From: an uncultured Opitutia bacterium
GTDB taxonomy: Bacteria > Verrucomicrobiota > Verrucomicrobiia > Opitutales > CAJWYM01
DNA: 55,387 nucleotides
NCBI GenBank assembly: GCA_913049555.1
Contig: CAJWYM010000013.1
Location: 1-55,387 of the forward strand
Direction of reading: 5' to 3'
Shown: positions 9,266 through 20,191 of the stretch, piece by piece
Position numbering within the stretch: the stretch's first letter is position 1
Layout: the number at the start of each line of letters is the position of its first letter
Notes under the pieces: model-generated
Database searches by the model: none
Told to the model about the DNA's origin: nothing
The model's input: only the letters and a program-made list of their open reading frames with translations
Program-made: the position numbers and the translations under genes

Positions 9266-9691
9266 TTATGAAAATGGATCAAAGATAATTTTATCTTTAA
9301 GTCCTAAATCATTCGCTACTTCTTGAATAAAAAGTTTTTCGGTATCTGTATAAACCCCATCTGATTTGGCAATATCAATCAGATCATTCAACACATGTTC
9401 TTTGTTTGCCAATACATTTTCTTCGCTTATGGACTTAAAAAGACCCATGCAAAGTTGAGCTCTTTCCCTGAGAGGGGTTTGTTTCCACCACTCTAAAGAT
9501 TCATTCGCAATTTGCTTTGGAGACTTTTTTAATTCTGAAAAATCCCAATTATCAATACATTGGGTGATGGAATCGATTTCTGTTTCCATAATCTCACCAT
9601 CTCCAACAACACTGAGTGTGAAGTATAAAAAGCACAGTCTATGGGGTGTAAGAGCATTTTCAGGCGTAATTGGTACATTTCTCAAAGACAT
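9266..9691 (-). CDS. TerB/DjlA-like domain protein
   Basis: A 141-residue soluble helical protein. Two related segments carry acidic motifs: VVGDGEIMETEID at 28-40 and AKSDGVYTDTEKLFI at 108-122. This DG...E pattern followed by an amphipathic helix is typical of the TerB (tellurite-resistance-like) domain, whose biochemical function is generally unknown. The ATG at 9691 is chosen; the frame also opens with a GTG at 9712, giving seven more hydrophobic residues. It is a single-domain form with no ter operon nearby, so a role in tellurite resistance should not be assumed. Confidence 0.6.
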   Translation of the reverse strand: MSLRNVPITPENALTPHRLCFLYFTLSVVGDGEIMETEIDSITQCIDNWDFSELKKSPKQIANESLEWWKQTPLRERAQLCMGLFKSISEENVLANKEHVLNDLIDIAKSDGVYTDTEKLFIQEVANDLGLKDKIIFDPFS

Positions 9692-9776
9692 GATTATAAG
9701 AAACTGTAACACCCTTAAAAGGTCAACAGGGAATATTCTTAATTTTAAAATTAATGAATGGAATTCATGAACGCCT

Positions 9777-9998
9777 TTAATTGCAATTGCAAGATCCGCT
9801 GCAACAGGATTTTGTAATGTTAGCTCTTATAGAATTTGATTTTCCTGAAAGGCAGGATTTTGTTGAAGCAGAAAAAGAGGAGTATAATTTTTTAATTTCT
9901 GAGCTTTCGCAATCCGGGCATTTTGGGGCTTCAGTGCCCCTTAAAAGAAGTTCAAAATGAGTTTTACATTGACTACAGCTGTATTCAAAAATTGGCAT
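9777..9998 (-). CDS. FmdB-family zinc ribbon protein
   Basis: A 73-residue protein starting MPIFEYSCSQC, the standard beginning of FmdB-family putative regulators. Two CxxC pairs (Cys8/Cys11 and CPDC near 27-30) form a zinc ribbon. The C-terminus ends with an additional cysteine cluster (SCCSGSCNCN), similar to the Gly/Ser/Cys tails seen in some FmdB proteins. I take the ATG at 9998 rather than an upstream in-frame start, because the family always begins at this MP. The gene lies 29 bases after the DUF547 gene on the same strand and is probably co-transcribed. Function is unknown. Confidence 0.8.
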   Translation of the reverse strand: MPIFEYSCSQCKTHFELLLRGTEAPKCPDCESSEIKKLYSSFSASTKSCLSGKSNSIRANITKSCCSGSCNCN

Positions 9999-10027
9999 AT
10001 ATTGAGTTTGGTTCCAAGAATTCTTCG

Positions 10028-10777
10028 TTACCAGTATCCATTTAAATTCCAATTGTAGTCAAAATATTTCTTCTTTTTAATCGTATTAATTTTTTGACCA
10101 GAGGCTTTTTTCAAAAATGGAATCAATCCTGTTTTCTTAAAGTCATCCTGAAACCATTCAAAGATTTTGGAAATTGTAATTGTTTGAAGCTTATCATCCC
10201 AGTTCATTCCTTTTTGGGTATTTTTAAGAAAAATGGCAGTCTGTTCTTTCAATTGAAATTCTAACATTTTAGGGGTGTAGGGCTCAACCCTTATGTCCGG
10301 ACAGGAGATAGCTGCACACACAATGGCAATATGGATTCTGGGTTCCCCAAGCTTTCTTAGAATGTTATGTTCTATTTGATCCAATGAATACGATTGATTG
10401 TTTATTTCCCAATGATAGCTCTGCCAAGGTGATTTTAATGAATTTCCTAAATTTTTGATCGATTGTTTTTCTTTGTTTTTAATAATCAAATCGATTGTCA
10501 GAAAATTATAAATATTTGACCAATGGGCAATTTTTTCTATTACACTTAGATTTTTTAGATTTGCTTTAGATAAAATTGCTAATGCTTTAGGGTGTTTCGA
10601 ATCTTTTTCCCAAGCGCCGTAGTGAATCAACTGTAGTTGTATCCCATCTTTTTTACCTTGTTTTACATAATCATGCAGCATTTCGTCATAGAGTTTTGTG
10701 AAATGAATCAGCGCGTCCTGAGAAATTAGATCCTTTCCAATAAGTAAAGCCAGTATTAATAGAAAACATGGATTCAT
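10028..10777 (-). CDS. DUF547 family secreted protein
   Basis: A 249-residue protein with a probable N-terminal signal sequence (hydrophobic residues 4-14). The family hallmarks of DUF547 are all present: AHWSNIYNFLTI at 84-95, SLDQIEHNILR at 131-141 and RIHIAIVCAAISCPDIR at 147-163. DUF547 proteins are common in marine bacteria; their activity is not established, although the conserved Cys, His and Asn residues suggest a hydrolase-like fold. It is upstream of the FmdB gene on the same strand. Length is normal for the family. Confidence 0.8.
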   Translation of the reverse strand: MNPCFLLILALLIGKDLISQDALIHFTKLYDEMLHDYVKQGKKDGIQLQLIHYGAWEKDSKHPKALAILSKANLKNLSVIEKIAHWSNIYNFLTIDLIIKNKEKQSIKNLGNSLKSPWQSYHWEINNQSYSLDQIEHNILRKLGEPRIHIAIVCAAISCPDIRVEPYTPKMLEFQLKEQTAIFLKNTQKGMNWDDKLQTITISKIFEWFQDDFKKTGLIPFLKKASGQKINTIKKKKYFDYNWNLNGYW

Positions 10778-10956
10778 AAATAAAGAGAAGGCTACGGGTC
10801 AGTTGAGGTGTCAAATTTTTTGCTAAATAATCTCAAAATTATTAAATTTTTGTTTGAAATAGCTTCTTGGATTTTGGAAGTAAAGAGTTTTGGGAGTCTT
10901 TTAAATTGTTCTTTGATTCTCCTGATTCTTAATACACAGTCTAGTTCAATGGTAAT

Positions 10957-11781
10957 TTAGAGAAGGCATAAAAACAAAATAATGAATGAGTAATCCCCAT
11001 AATTTCGATATTTCTCTCGAATTTCAAAGTGTTTATGTTTCAGAGTCAAATAGAATGGAAATAGGGTTAGTAACATGAGACAAAGTAGGGGTATAAATTG
11101 TAAGTGATTCTGAAACATTAAAAAAATCAAACTGAAAAAATTACAGGCCGTCAGGATAGAGATTCTTTTTTTTACAAACGAACTTCCTTTTTTGGCACAT
11201 AAACTTGTGTGAGATCTTACAATGTCATTTTTGAGGTCAAAGATTGAATAACTGAGCATATTTAAATACACAATAATGAAGAAGAAAAAGAAGTAGGGTA
11301 ATTTATGAACCGTAAAGTTGCCTGAAGAGAGAACCCCAAACCAAACTGCAAGTGTATAAAGTGAGGATGCAATTATTTCTTTGGGGTAGGAAATGAATTT
11401 TTGAACAAAGAAGAGATGGGCGACCCCACCAGCCATCAGAAGTATGCCGAAAAAAGCGATCTCTAATGAAATTACAAATATAGAGATCACGAGTTGAGTT
11501 GCGAGGGTAATTGCTAATCCTATTTTTAGTGGAGTGGCATTTGTTTTATGGAACAAATGCCTTCTTGCACTGGGTCCAATTGACAATTTTGATGCATCCC
11601 ATAAATGATCTAGTGTATATAGACTCCAGAGACAGATCGGTAAAAGGATCCACAAAGCGATCGAAACAGATTTGGAGTCGGTTGTGCAATAAATACTAAA
11701 TGTCATTCCTGCAATCCCAGCTAAAATCGAGTCAAAGCTGAGATTTAATAGAGTATTGTGAACAGTCCTTAGGATTGACAT
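10957..11781 (-). CDS. UbiA-like integral membrane protein
   Basis: A 274-residue polytopic membrane protein with about eight hydrophobic segments. Two acidic motifs fit the UbiA prenyltransferase superfamily: DHLWD at 58-62 between the first helices, and DLKND at 182-186. In UbiA enzymes such DxxxD motifs bind Mg-diphosphate of the prenyl donor. The overall match is weak and the substrate cannot be told. The ATG at 11781 is used; the frame also opens at a TTG at 11799. No quinone, heme or carotenoid gene is adjacent. Confidence 0.55.
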   Translation of the reverse strand: MSILRTVHNTLLNLSFDSILAGIAGMTFSIYCTTDSKSVSIALWILLPICLWSLYTLDHLWDASKLSIGPSARRHLFHKTNATPLKIGLAITLATQLVISIFVISLEIAFFGILLMAGGVAHLFFVQKFISYPKEIIASSLYTLAVWFGVLSSGNFTVHKLPYFFFFFIIVYLNMLSYSIFDLKNDIVRSHTSLCAKKGSSFVKKRISILTACNFFSLIFLMFQNHLQFIPLLCLMLLTLFPFYLTLKHKHFEIREKYRNYGDYSFIILFLCLL

Positions 11782-12027
11782 GACTCTACTTTGGCACAAT
11801 CAGATAGTTTTATCAAAGGTCTGAACAACTACCAATTCCTAGATGTTTCACAAATGAACGCTAAAGTTTAAATTGGGAAACGACCCTATCAAGAATTGTA
11901 CTAGCGAAATGGATTCGGTCATTCAATAAAATTTAGTAGGAAACTTTAAAGAACTTATAAGCTCATAGGAACAAAGGTTCTAAATCTAAGATTTATCTCT
12001 GAATGAAGAATTATCTCTGGCTTTGGA

Positions 12028-14535
12028 TTATTCTTGGGGATCGATCTCTGCTGAAGGATCCGAAGTTGAATCCAATGTTTCTTTTTCTGAATGAAACTCG
12101 TCATTATTAGCCATATCATCTTCTTCTGTTTCAATTACTTTAGAAATACCAATCAATTTATCCCTGCTTGCTAAGTCAATTAGCTTGACCCCTATAGAGG
12201 CTCTAGAGGTGATCCGAACATCTTTAATAGGAGTTCTTACTGCAATACCCTTTTTAGTTAAAAGCATGATTTGATCTTCATTAGCTACAGGTAGAGCTCC
12301 AGAGATTTCATTGGTTTTCATTGCGATTACTCCCTGTCCTCCTCTGTTTTGTTCTTTCCAATTATCGAAATTAGCACGCATTCCGATTCCATTAGATCCA
12401 GCAATTAGAAGCGTTTTTTCATTGTCAACGATTTCCATTGTAACGACTGTATCCTCTTTTTTCAAACGGATCCCTCGAACTCCTCTAGTGACTCTACCTT
12501 GACTTCGAATGTTGGAATTTCTAAAGCGGATGGAACTTCCTTGTTTGGAGAGGATTAATATTTCATCTTCATCCACTACCAATTTTGCTGAAATTACATA
12601 ATCCCCTTCATCCAAAACGATTCCTTTAAGACCCTCACGACGTTTGTTTTTATATTGAATCAGTTCTGTTTTTTTGATGATCCCAAATTTTGTGCAAAGA
12701 AATAGTGATTTCCCATCTTCCATCTGCTGGAAAGTAATCATAGAGGCAATTTCATCTTCTTTTTCAGCAGAAAGCAGATTTGCAATTGATCGACCTTTAG
12801 AGATTCTTGAGCCCTCGGGGATGTCATATACTTTTTCTATGAAAACCTTTCCGCTTTTCATGATAAACATAATGTTGTCATGAGTGCTTGCACTAAACAG
12901 ATGCTCTATTTTATCTTCGGTGTGTTGAGCCGCTCCCATGACCCCTTTTCCTCCCCGTTTTTGGGCTCGAAAAGACTCTAAAGAAGTTCTTTTAATAAAG
13001 CCGTTTTTGGTGACTGTAATCATGCAACCTGTGTTTGGAATAATATCTTCCATCCGAAATTCTCCTTCATCAGGATGCAGTTCCGTCACACGCTCAGAGG
13101 CATACTTTTCTCGTAAATCAGTCAATTCGTTTTTGATAACTTCCAATAATTTCGGTTCAGATCCTAAGATTTCCTTCAAGGATGCGATTATTTTCATAAG
13201 CTCATCGTATTCAGTTTGAATCTTTCCTTTTTCCATACCAGTCAATTGGTACAATCGAAGGTCTAAAATAGCATTCGTCTGGCGTTCCGAAATTGGATAT
13301 TTTGCCATTAAGCTTTTCTTTGCATCCTCACGATTCGAGGAGGCTCGAATGACTTTTACAAAATCATCCATATTATCCAGTGCAAGCAAATACCCTTCTA
13401 AAATATGAGCTCTATTTTGAGCTTTTCGAAGTCGAAAACTGGTTCTGCGATAAATGACATCTCTTCTATGATCGATGAAGCACTCGATCATCTCTTTGAT
13501 ATTCATTTGTTTGGGCCTTCTTTGATCCAGTGCAAGAAGGATCACGCCAAATGAACTTTCAAGGGGGGTAAGTTTGTAGAGTTTGTTGATTACAACTCTA
13601 GGTATTTCTCCTCTTTTTAATTCAATGACAACTCTGGTGTTCTCGTCCGATTCGTCTCTTAGGTCGGAAATTTCAGTGAACTGCTGGTCTTTTATCAAAT
13701 CAGCAATCTTTGTAACCAGACTGGCTCGATTGAGGTAATATGGAATTTGTGAAATAATGATTTGTTCTTTGTCCCCATTTTCCATTTCCTCAACGGAAAG
13801 GGTTCCTCGCATTCGAACAATTCCACGTCCTGTTTTCATGTAGGATTCAATCCCTTTTGAACCATAAATAGAACCACCCGTTGGGAAATCAGGACCTTTA
13901 ATAATTCCCATGATCTCTTCTACGGTAATATTCGGTTGGTCAATAATAGAGCAGGTTGCATCGATCAATTCCCCAACATTGTGAGGTGGAATATTTGTAG
14001 TCATTCCAACTGCAATCCCAGTCGATCCATTCATTAGTAATAATGGAAGCGCAGCAGGTAACACCGAAGGTTCTGTAGTACTTTCTTTATAATTGGGTAT
14101 AAAATCAACGGTGTCTTCGTCGATATTTTTGAGCATTTCCTCTGCGATTTGCATGAGACGACACTCTGTGTAACGATAGGCAGCAGGGGCATCTCCATCA
14201 ACGGAACCAAAGTTTCCTTGCCCATCAATCAATGGGTAACGCATCACCCAAGGTTGAGCCATGCGGACCAGTGCATCATAAACGGAGCCATCTCCGTGAG
14301 GATGATAGTTTTTTAAGACTTCTCCCACTACACCAGCGCATTTGTCATAAGCTCGATTGTATAGCAGGCCTTCTCGAAGCATTGCATATAGGACTCGTCG
14401 TTGAACGGGTTTTAATCCATCTCTGGCATCAGGGAGCGCGCGGCTAATAATTACAGACATTGAATAATCAATGTATGCCGATTGCATGATTTCAGTTATA
14501 TTCGTTGGGATTAGGTTGGCTGGATGCTCTTCCAT
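12028..14535 (-). CDS. gyrA: DNA gyrase subunit A
   Basis: Type II topoisomerase subunit of 835 residues that cuts and rejoins DNA. The catalytic tyrosine is Tyr122 in AAYRYTECRL. The beta-pinwheel domain contains the GyrA box QKRGGKG at roughly residue 525, which separates gyrase from topoisomerase IV ParC. In the quinolone region HPHGDGSVYDALVRM (78-92), position 83 is Gly where E. coli has Ser, and Asp87 is kept. The C-terminus is a short acidic tail. It follows gyrB by 46 bases, so both are probably made from the gyrB promoter. Confidence 0.97.
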   Translation of the reverse strand: MEEHPANLIPTNITEIMQSAYIDYSMSVIISRALPDARDGLKPVQRRVLYAMLREGLLYNRAYDKCAGVVGEVLKNYHPHGDGSVYDALVRMAQPWVMRYPLIDGQGNFGSVDGDAPAAYRYTECRLMQIAEEMLKNIDEDTVDFIPNYKESTTEPSVLPAALPLLLMNGSTGIAVGMTTNIPPHNVGELIDATCSIIDQPNITVEEIMGIIKGPDFPTGGSIYGSKGIESYMKTGRGIVRMRGTLSVEEMENGDKEQIIISQIPYYLNRASLVTKIADLIKDQQFTEISDLRDESDENTRVVIELKRGEIPRVVINKLYKLTPLESSFGVILLALDQRRPKQMNIKEMIECFIDHRRDVIYRRTSFRLRKAQNRAHILEGYLLALDNMDDFVKVIRASSNREDAKKSLMAKYPISERQTNAILDLRLYQLTGMEKGKIQTEYDELMKIIASLKEILGSEPKLLEVIKNELTDLREKYASERVTELHPDEGEFRMEDIIPNTGCMITVTKNGFIKRTSLESFRAQKRGGKGVMGAAQHTEDKIEHLFSASTHDNIMFIMKSGKVFIEKVYDIPEGSRISKGRSIANLLSAEKEDEIASMITFQQMEDGKSLFLCTKFGIIKKTELIQYKNKRREGLKGIVLDEGDYVISAKLVVDEDEILILSKQGSSIRFRNSNIRSQGRVTRGVRGIRLKKEDTVVTMEIVDNEKTLLIAGSNGIGMRANFDNWKEQNRGGQGVIAMKTNEISGALPVANEDQIMLLTKKGIAVRTPIKDVRITSRASIGVKLIDLASRDKLIGISKVIETEEDDMANNDEFHSEKETLDSTSDPSAEIDPQE

Positions 14536-14581
14536 TTTAATTAAATTATTTTTACCTTAAAGGATTGGTTGGAATATTAGA

Positions 14582-17098
<2,517 letters not shown>

Positions 17099-17146
17099 TT
17101 ATATATGATTATTAGATGGATTTATTAAAACGAAAATTAGATATTT

Positions 17147-17175
17147 ATTATCATTTTTTAAGGGTCTAAAGTCAA
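17147..17175 (-). promoter_or_regulatory. gyrB: gyrB promoter
   Basis: On the minus strand TTGACT (17170-17175) and GATAAT (17147-17152) are separated by exactly 17 bases. Transcription would start near 17140 and give a leader of about 42 bases, AT-rich and without a Shine-Dalgarno motif. Supported by pattern only. Confidence 0.6.
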
Positions 17176-17393
17176 GAGTTCAGAACCTTAAAGTAGGGTT
17201 AATTTAAGATCCGAAACGGAGCGGCTGAAATTGATAAAATAGAGGAGTCCATCGATGGGCAAAATGGGGTATTTTTCAATAAAAATAGAGTCCCAAGTAA
17301 AATCCATAACATACTCATCACGGTTTGCCCCGTTTTTGAGCGTTATCGGTAAAGGAAAGATCTTGGAGCAACGAAAAGTTGTCAGCGATGGAT

Positions 17394-18440
17394 TCAGTTC
17401 AAACCGGTTTCCTCTGGAAGTCCTAAAGAGATATTAAGCAATTGAATTGCTTGACCGCTAGCTCCTTTAAGGAGATTGTCTTCACTGGAGGTGATAATTG
17501 CATTTTTAGTTCTTGGATCAACTCTTGCTGAAATATCGATTCGGTTTGTATTTACAACGTATTTTGAATCTGGAAATTCTGAGGGTTTGAGAATTTTTAC
17601 AAAAGGACGGTCTTTAAAGTATTTTTCCAAAGTTTCATTCAATTGGTTCGTGCTGCAATTCGAAGGGACTGTGATCGTTGATACGATGCCCCGCTTCATA
17701 GGAGCTAAATGTGGATTGAATTGAACAATCAATGCTTTTCCAGCAGCTTTACTCAGTTGCTCTTCAATCTCTGAAAGATGGCGATGGAAAGGAATTCCGT
17801 AGGCAACTGCACTTTCATTTCGTTCGCAATAAATAAAACTTTCTGACACTTTTTTTCCAGCACCACTGACACCACTCATAGCGTTTATGACAATGTTTTC
17901 GCTCTGAATCAGTCCTTCTTCCAGTAATGGATAGAGCGGTGTTATAACTGAGGTTGGATAACATCCTGGACAAGCAATTAATTTGCTATTTAGGATGGTT
18001 TTATTCTCTGAAAGCTCTGGGATCAAGTAATTAGCTTTTTTTAAAAGTTCTGGGCATGGATGTTCGACTCCATAAAATAACTTGTAATTTTCTGGGGAAG
18101 ACAGCCGGAAGTCAGCACTCAGATCGATGACCTTTTTACCTGCATCATAAAGAGGTTTTGCAAACTCCGAAGCAGCTCCATGGGGTAGGGCCAAAATAAA
18201 AACATCCAAATCCTTTCTTTTTGCTAGATCTTTAGGGGTGGATGGAGTGAATTCAAGGTTGTTGAGTTGATTTCTTAAATAGGGGATTGAATCCTCTACT
18301 GGTTTGTTGGCAAGGCTACGCGAAGTAACTGCGCTTAAGTTTAGGTTTGGATGACGATGTACTAATTTTACAAGTTCAATGCCAGAATAACCCGAGGCTC
18401 CAACGATACAGATATTTACATTCAAGTTCGTTCCTTTCAT
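17394..18440 (-). CDS. argC: N-acetyl-gamma-glutamyl-phosphate reductase
   Basis: Third enzyme of arginine synthesis: NADPH-dependent reduction of N-acetylglutamyl phosphate to the semialdehyde. The 348-residue protein has the nucleotide-binding GASGYSG at 14-20 and the catalytic Cys160 in ACPGCYPTS. The GIPFHRHLSEIEEQL segment supplies the conserved histidine. Length is typical. It lies downstream of rplM-rpsI, but a strong terminator after rpsI separates them, so argC probably has its own promoter in the roughly 90 bases between. No other arg gene is in the window. Confidence 0.95.
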   Translation of the reverse strand: MKGTNLNVNICIVGASGYSGIELVKLVHRHPNLNLSAVTSRSLANKPVEDSIPYLRNQLNNLEFTPSTPKDLAKRKDLDVFILALPHGAASEFAKPLYDAGKKVIDLSADFRLSSPENYKLFYGVEHPCPELLKKANYLIPELSENKTILNSKLIACPGCYPTSVITPLYPLLEEGLIQSENIVINAMSGVSGAGKKVSESFIYCERNESAVAYGIPFHRHLSEIEEQLSKAAGKALIVQFNPHLAPMKRGIVSTITVPSNCSTNQLNETLEKYFKDRPFVKILKPSEFPDSKYVVNTNRIDISARVDPRTKNAIITSSEDNLLKGASGQAIQLLNISLGLPEETGLN

Positions 18441-18531
18441 GTTTTGGTTGTTCCATGTAACAAAAAGATATTATCAAAAAAGAAAATTAGCCGGATCTTT
18501 AGAAGTTCTACATTAACAAGAAACACATAGA

Positions 18532-18557
18532 ATAAAAAAGCCCTCTTGAGAGAGGGC
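18532..18557 (-). terminator. rho-independent terminator after rpsI
   Basis: Read on the minus strand: a 7-bp GC-rich stem GCCCTCT / AGAGGGC (18551-18557 with 18540-18546) with a four-base loop, followed directly by six T and then ATT. This is a classical intrinsic terminator 17 bases after the rpsI stop. Confidence 0.9.
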
Positions 18558-18573
18558 TTGGAAATAAAGTGAA

Positions 18574-18978
18574 TCAACGTTTGGAGAACTGGAACTTCTT
18601 GCGGGCTCCTGGTTGTCCTGGTTTCTTTCTTTCTTTCTTTCTCGGATCTCTTCTTATGTGGCCGGCTTTCTTTAATGGCTTACGAAGCTCTGCGTTCATT
18701 TTTTCGAGTGAACGAGCAATCCCATGTGCGATAGCAATACCTTGGCCGGCAGTGCCGCCGCCGATAACTTTTATGTCCAAATCGATTTGACCCTCTAATT
18801 CAGCTACAGCTAAAGGAGCGTTGATCGCCCTTGCAAAAGATTCATGTGCACAAAAATCTTTTAACTCTCTGCCATTGATAGCGATTTTTCCTTCGCCACG
18901 TGCTAATCGAACGCGAGCAATGGCTCTTTTACGACGACCGGTTGCTCTATAAATGTCTGCTTTTTTGTCAAGGATCAT
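18574..18978 (-). CDS. rpsI: 30S ribosomal protein S9
   Basis: Ribosomal protein uS9, 134 residues. It starts its core with ATGRRKRAIARVRL and ends in the conserved SKR tail that reaches the P-site tRNA. GGGTAGQGIAIAHGIAR is the central uS9 motif. It lies 13 bases after rplM, the near-universal gene pair. The basic region RKKERKK near the C-terminus is encoded by five tandem GAAA units, an unusual simple repeat in an essential gene. Confidence 0.97.
   Translation of the reverse strand: MILDKKADIYRATGRRKRAIARVRLARGEGKIAINGRELKDFCAHESFARAINAPLAVAELEGQIDLDIKVIGGGTAGQGIAIAHGIARSLEKMNAELRKPLKKAGHIRRDPRKKERKKPGQPGARKKFQFSKR
18622..18641 (-). repeat. (GAAA)5 tetranucleotide repeat inside rpsI
   Basis: Five perfect TTTC units on the plus strand, i.e. 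GAAA on the coding strand, encode part of a lysine/arginine-rich stretch. Gain or loss of one unit would shift the frame of an essential gene, so variation should be strongly selected against. Confidence 0.9.
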
Positions 18979-18991
18979 GAGATATAAATTG

Positions 18992-19417
18992 TTAGTTTAA
19001 AGAGATGGGGTCTTGTGCTGAATGAGGGTGATCAGAACCCGCATAGATTTTGAGTTTTTTAATCATCGAATAAGCAAGTTTGTTTTTAGGAAGCATCCCT
19101 TTGACAGAATGTTCAATAATAAAAGCGGGTTTGTTTTCACGAAAGTCAGAAACACTTTTGTAGTGCTCATTGCCCATGTAACCCGTGTAGAACATATATT
19201 TCTTTTGTTCTTCTTTCTTACCGGTCAACAAAATTTTATCGGCGTTGATTACAACTACATAATCACCGGTATCGACGTGTGGAGTGTAAGTGGGCTTGTT
19301 TTTGCCTCTTAAAATATCTGCTATTTCAACTGATAAGCGTCCTAAGATTTTGTCTGTAGCATCTACGATGTACCACTTGCGCTTCACTTCCTCTGGTTTT
19401 ACTAAAGTCGTTTTCAT
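18992..19417 (-). CDS. rplM: 50S ribosomal protein L13
   Basis: Ribosomal protein uL13, 141 residues, an early-assembling 23S rRNA-binding protein. Family blocks KWYIVDATDKILGRLS (14-29), GKNKPTYTPHVDTGDYVVVIN and GMLPKNKLA are intact and the length is normal. It is the first gene of the rplM-rpsI operon. A sigma-70 promoter can be read upstream, and the leader between promoter and ATG is AT-rich and short, without a Shine-Dalgarno motif. Confidence 0.97.
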   Translation of the reverse strand: MKTTLVKPEEVKRKWYIVDATDKILGRLSVEIADILRGKNKPTYTPHVDTGDYVVVINADKILLTGKKEEQKKYMFYTGYMGNEHYKSVSDFRENKPAFIIEHSVKGMLPKNKLAYSMIKKLKIYAGSDHPHSAQDPISLN

Positions 19418-19434
19418 AATGTATAAAAGTTAGG

Positions 19435-19462
19435 AATTTAAAGAATCTCTTTGTAGAGTCAA
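19435..19462 (-). promoter_or_regulatory. rplM-rpsI promoter
   Basis: Minus-strand TTGACT (19457-19462) and TAAATT (19435-19440) are 16 bases apart, placing the start point about 10-15 bases before the rplM ATG at 19417. The -35 hexamer is the same as that of the gyrB and fbpA promoters. Confidence 0.5.
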
Positions 19463-19478
19463 TGATGTTTTCTTCTTT

Positions 19479-20180
19479 CTAAAAATTAAATTCAATTTGT
19501 TGATGTGATGGATCTACTTGAATTTTATCCACCGTATCTTCTTCTTGGTACTGGACAGAATTTACATTCTTGGACACACGGTGGAAATCTAGATATGGAT
19601 TCTGTTGACTTTTTAGCCATGGGAATTTTTTAAAAGGAATTTGAATCGTTGGGTCTATCCAATCTATTATTTGATTTTTGTTGAGTAAAATAGGCATTCG
19701 AGGATGAATCTCACTCAATGGATTAGAACTAACTGTGGTCAGAATACTACATGATTGAATAATTTCATCCTCTCGGTCATATTCGTCCCAAATCCCTGCT
19801 AATAAGAGAGGGCGATTGGTTCGATCTTTGATATAATAAGGTATTTTCTCTTTCCCTTTAGTTGCCCATTCAAAGTAACCACTCACCGGAATGATGCAGC
19901 GGTGGTGTTTGAATGCAGTTCGGAATGTGGGCTTTTCGGTAACCGATTCAATTCTAGCATTGAATGTGTTCTTGTGAGAGAGAGGATCTTTACTCCAATG
20001 AGGAATCAGACCCCACCTTTTCGGGATCAATCGAAGTTCTCCTTGGTAAAGATGAATGGTCAATATTAAAGAAGAGGGTGCTAAGTTGTATTCTTTTGGT
20101 AAATCAAAAGGGAGATCCAAATTACAAATTGAGGAACTCAACTCATTTTTATTATGATAAAAAGTTAAGCGACCGCACAT
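19479..20180 (-). CDS. SOS response-associated peptidase (SRAP, HMCES/YedK family)
   Basis: A 233-residue protein that forms a stable thiazolidine cross-link with abasic sites in single-stranded DNA and shields them. The self-processing N-terminus MCGR puts Cys2 at the reactive end; Asn74, Arg76, Glu104 (GYFEWATKG) and His159 (SEIHPRMP) match the YedK active-site set almost residue for residue. It is the last gene of a minus-strand run rfaE2-purN-prmA-SRAP, 11 bases after prmA. No LexA box was recognised in front of it. Confidence 0.93.
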   Translation of the reverse strand: MCGRLTFYHNKNELSSSICNLDLPFDLPKEYNLAPSSLILTIHLYQGELRLIPKRWGLIPHWSKDPLSHKNTFNARIESVTEKPTFRTAFKHHRCIIPVSGYFEWATKGKEKIPYYIKDRTNRPLLLAGIWDEYDREDEIIQSCSILTTVSSNPLSEIHPRMPILLNKNQIIDWIDPTIQIPFKKFPWLKSQQNPYLDFHRVSKNVNSVQYQEEDTVDKIQVDPSHQQIEFNF

Positions 20181-20191
20181 TGGGAAAATTT

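Noticed and set aside
9266-9691. Tellurite resistance determinant
   Set aside because: A lone TerB-like domain with no terC, terD or related gene nearby does not support such a role.
17255-17437. 60-residue open frame upstream of gyrB
   Set aside because: It overlaps the end of argC on the opposite strand and has no recognisable sequence or neighbour.
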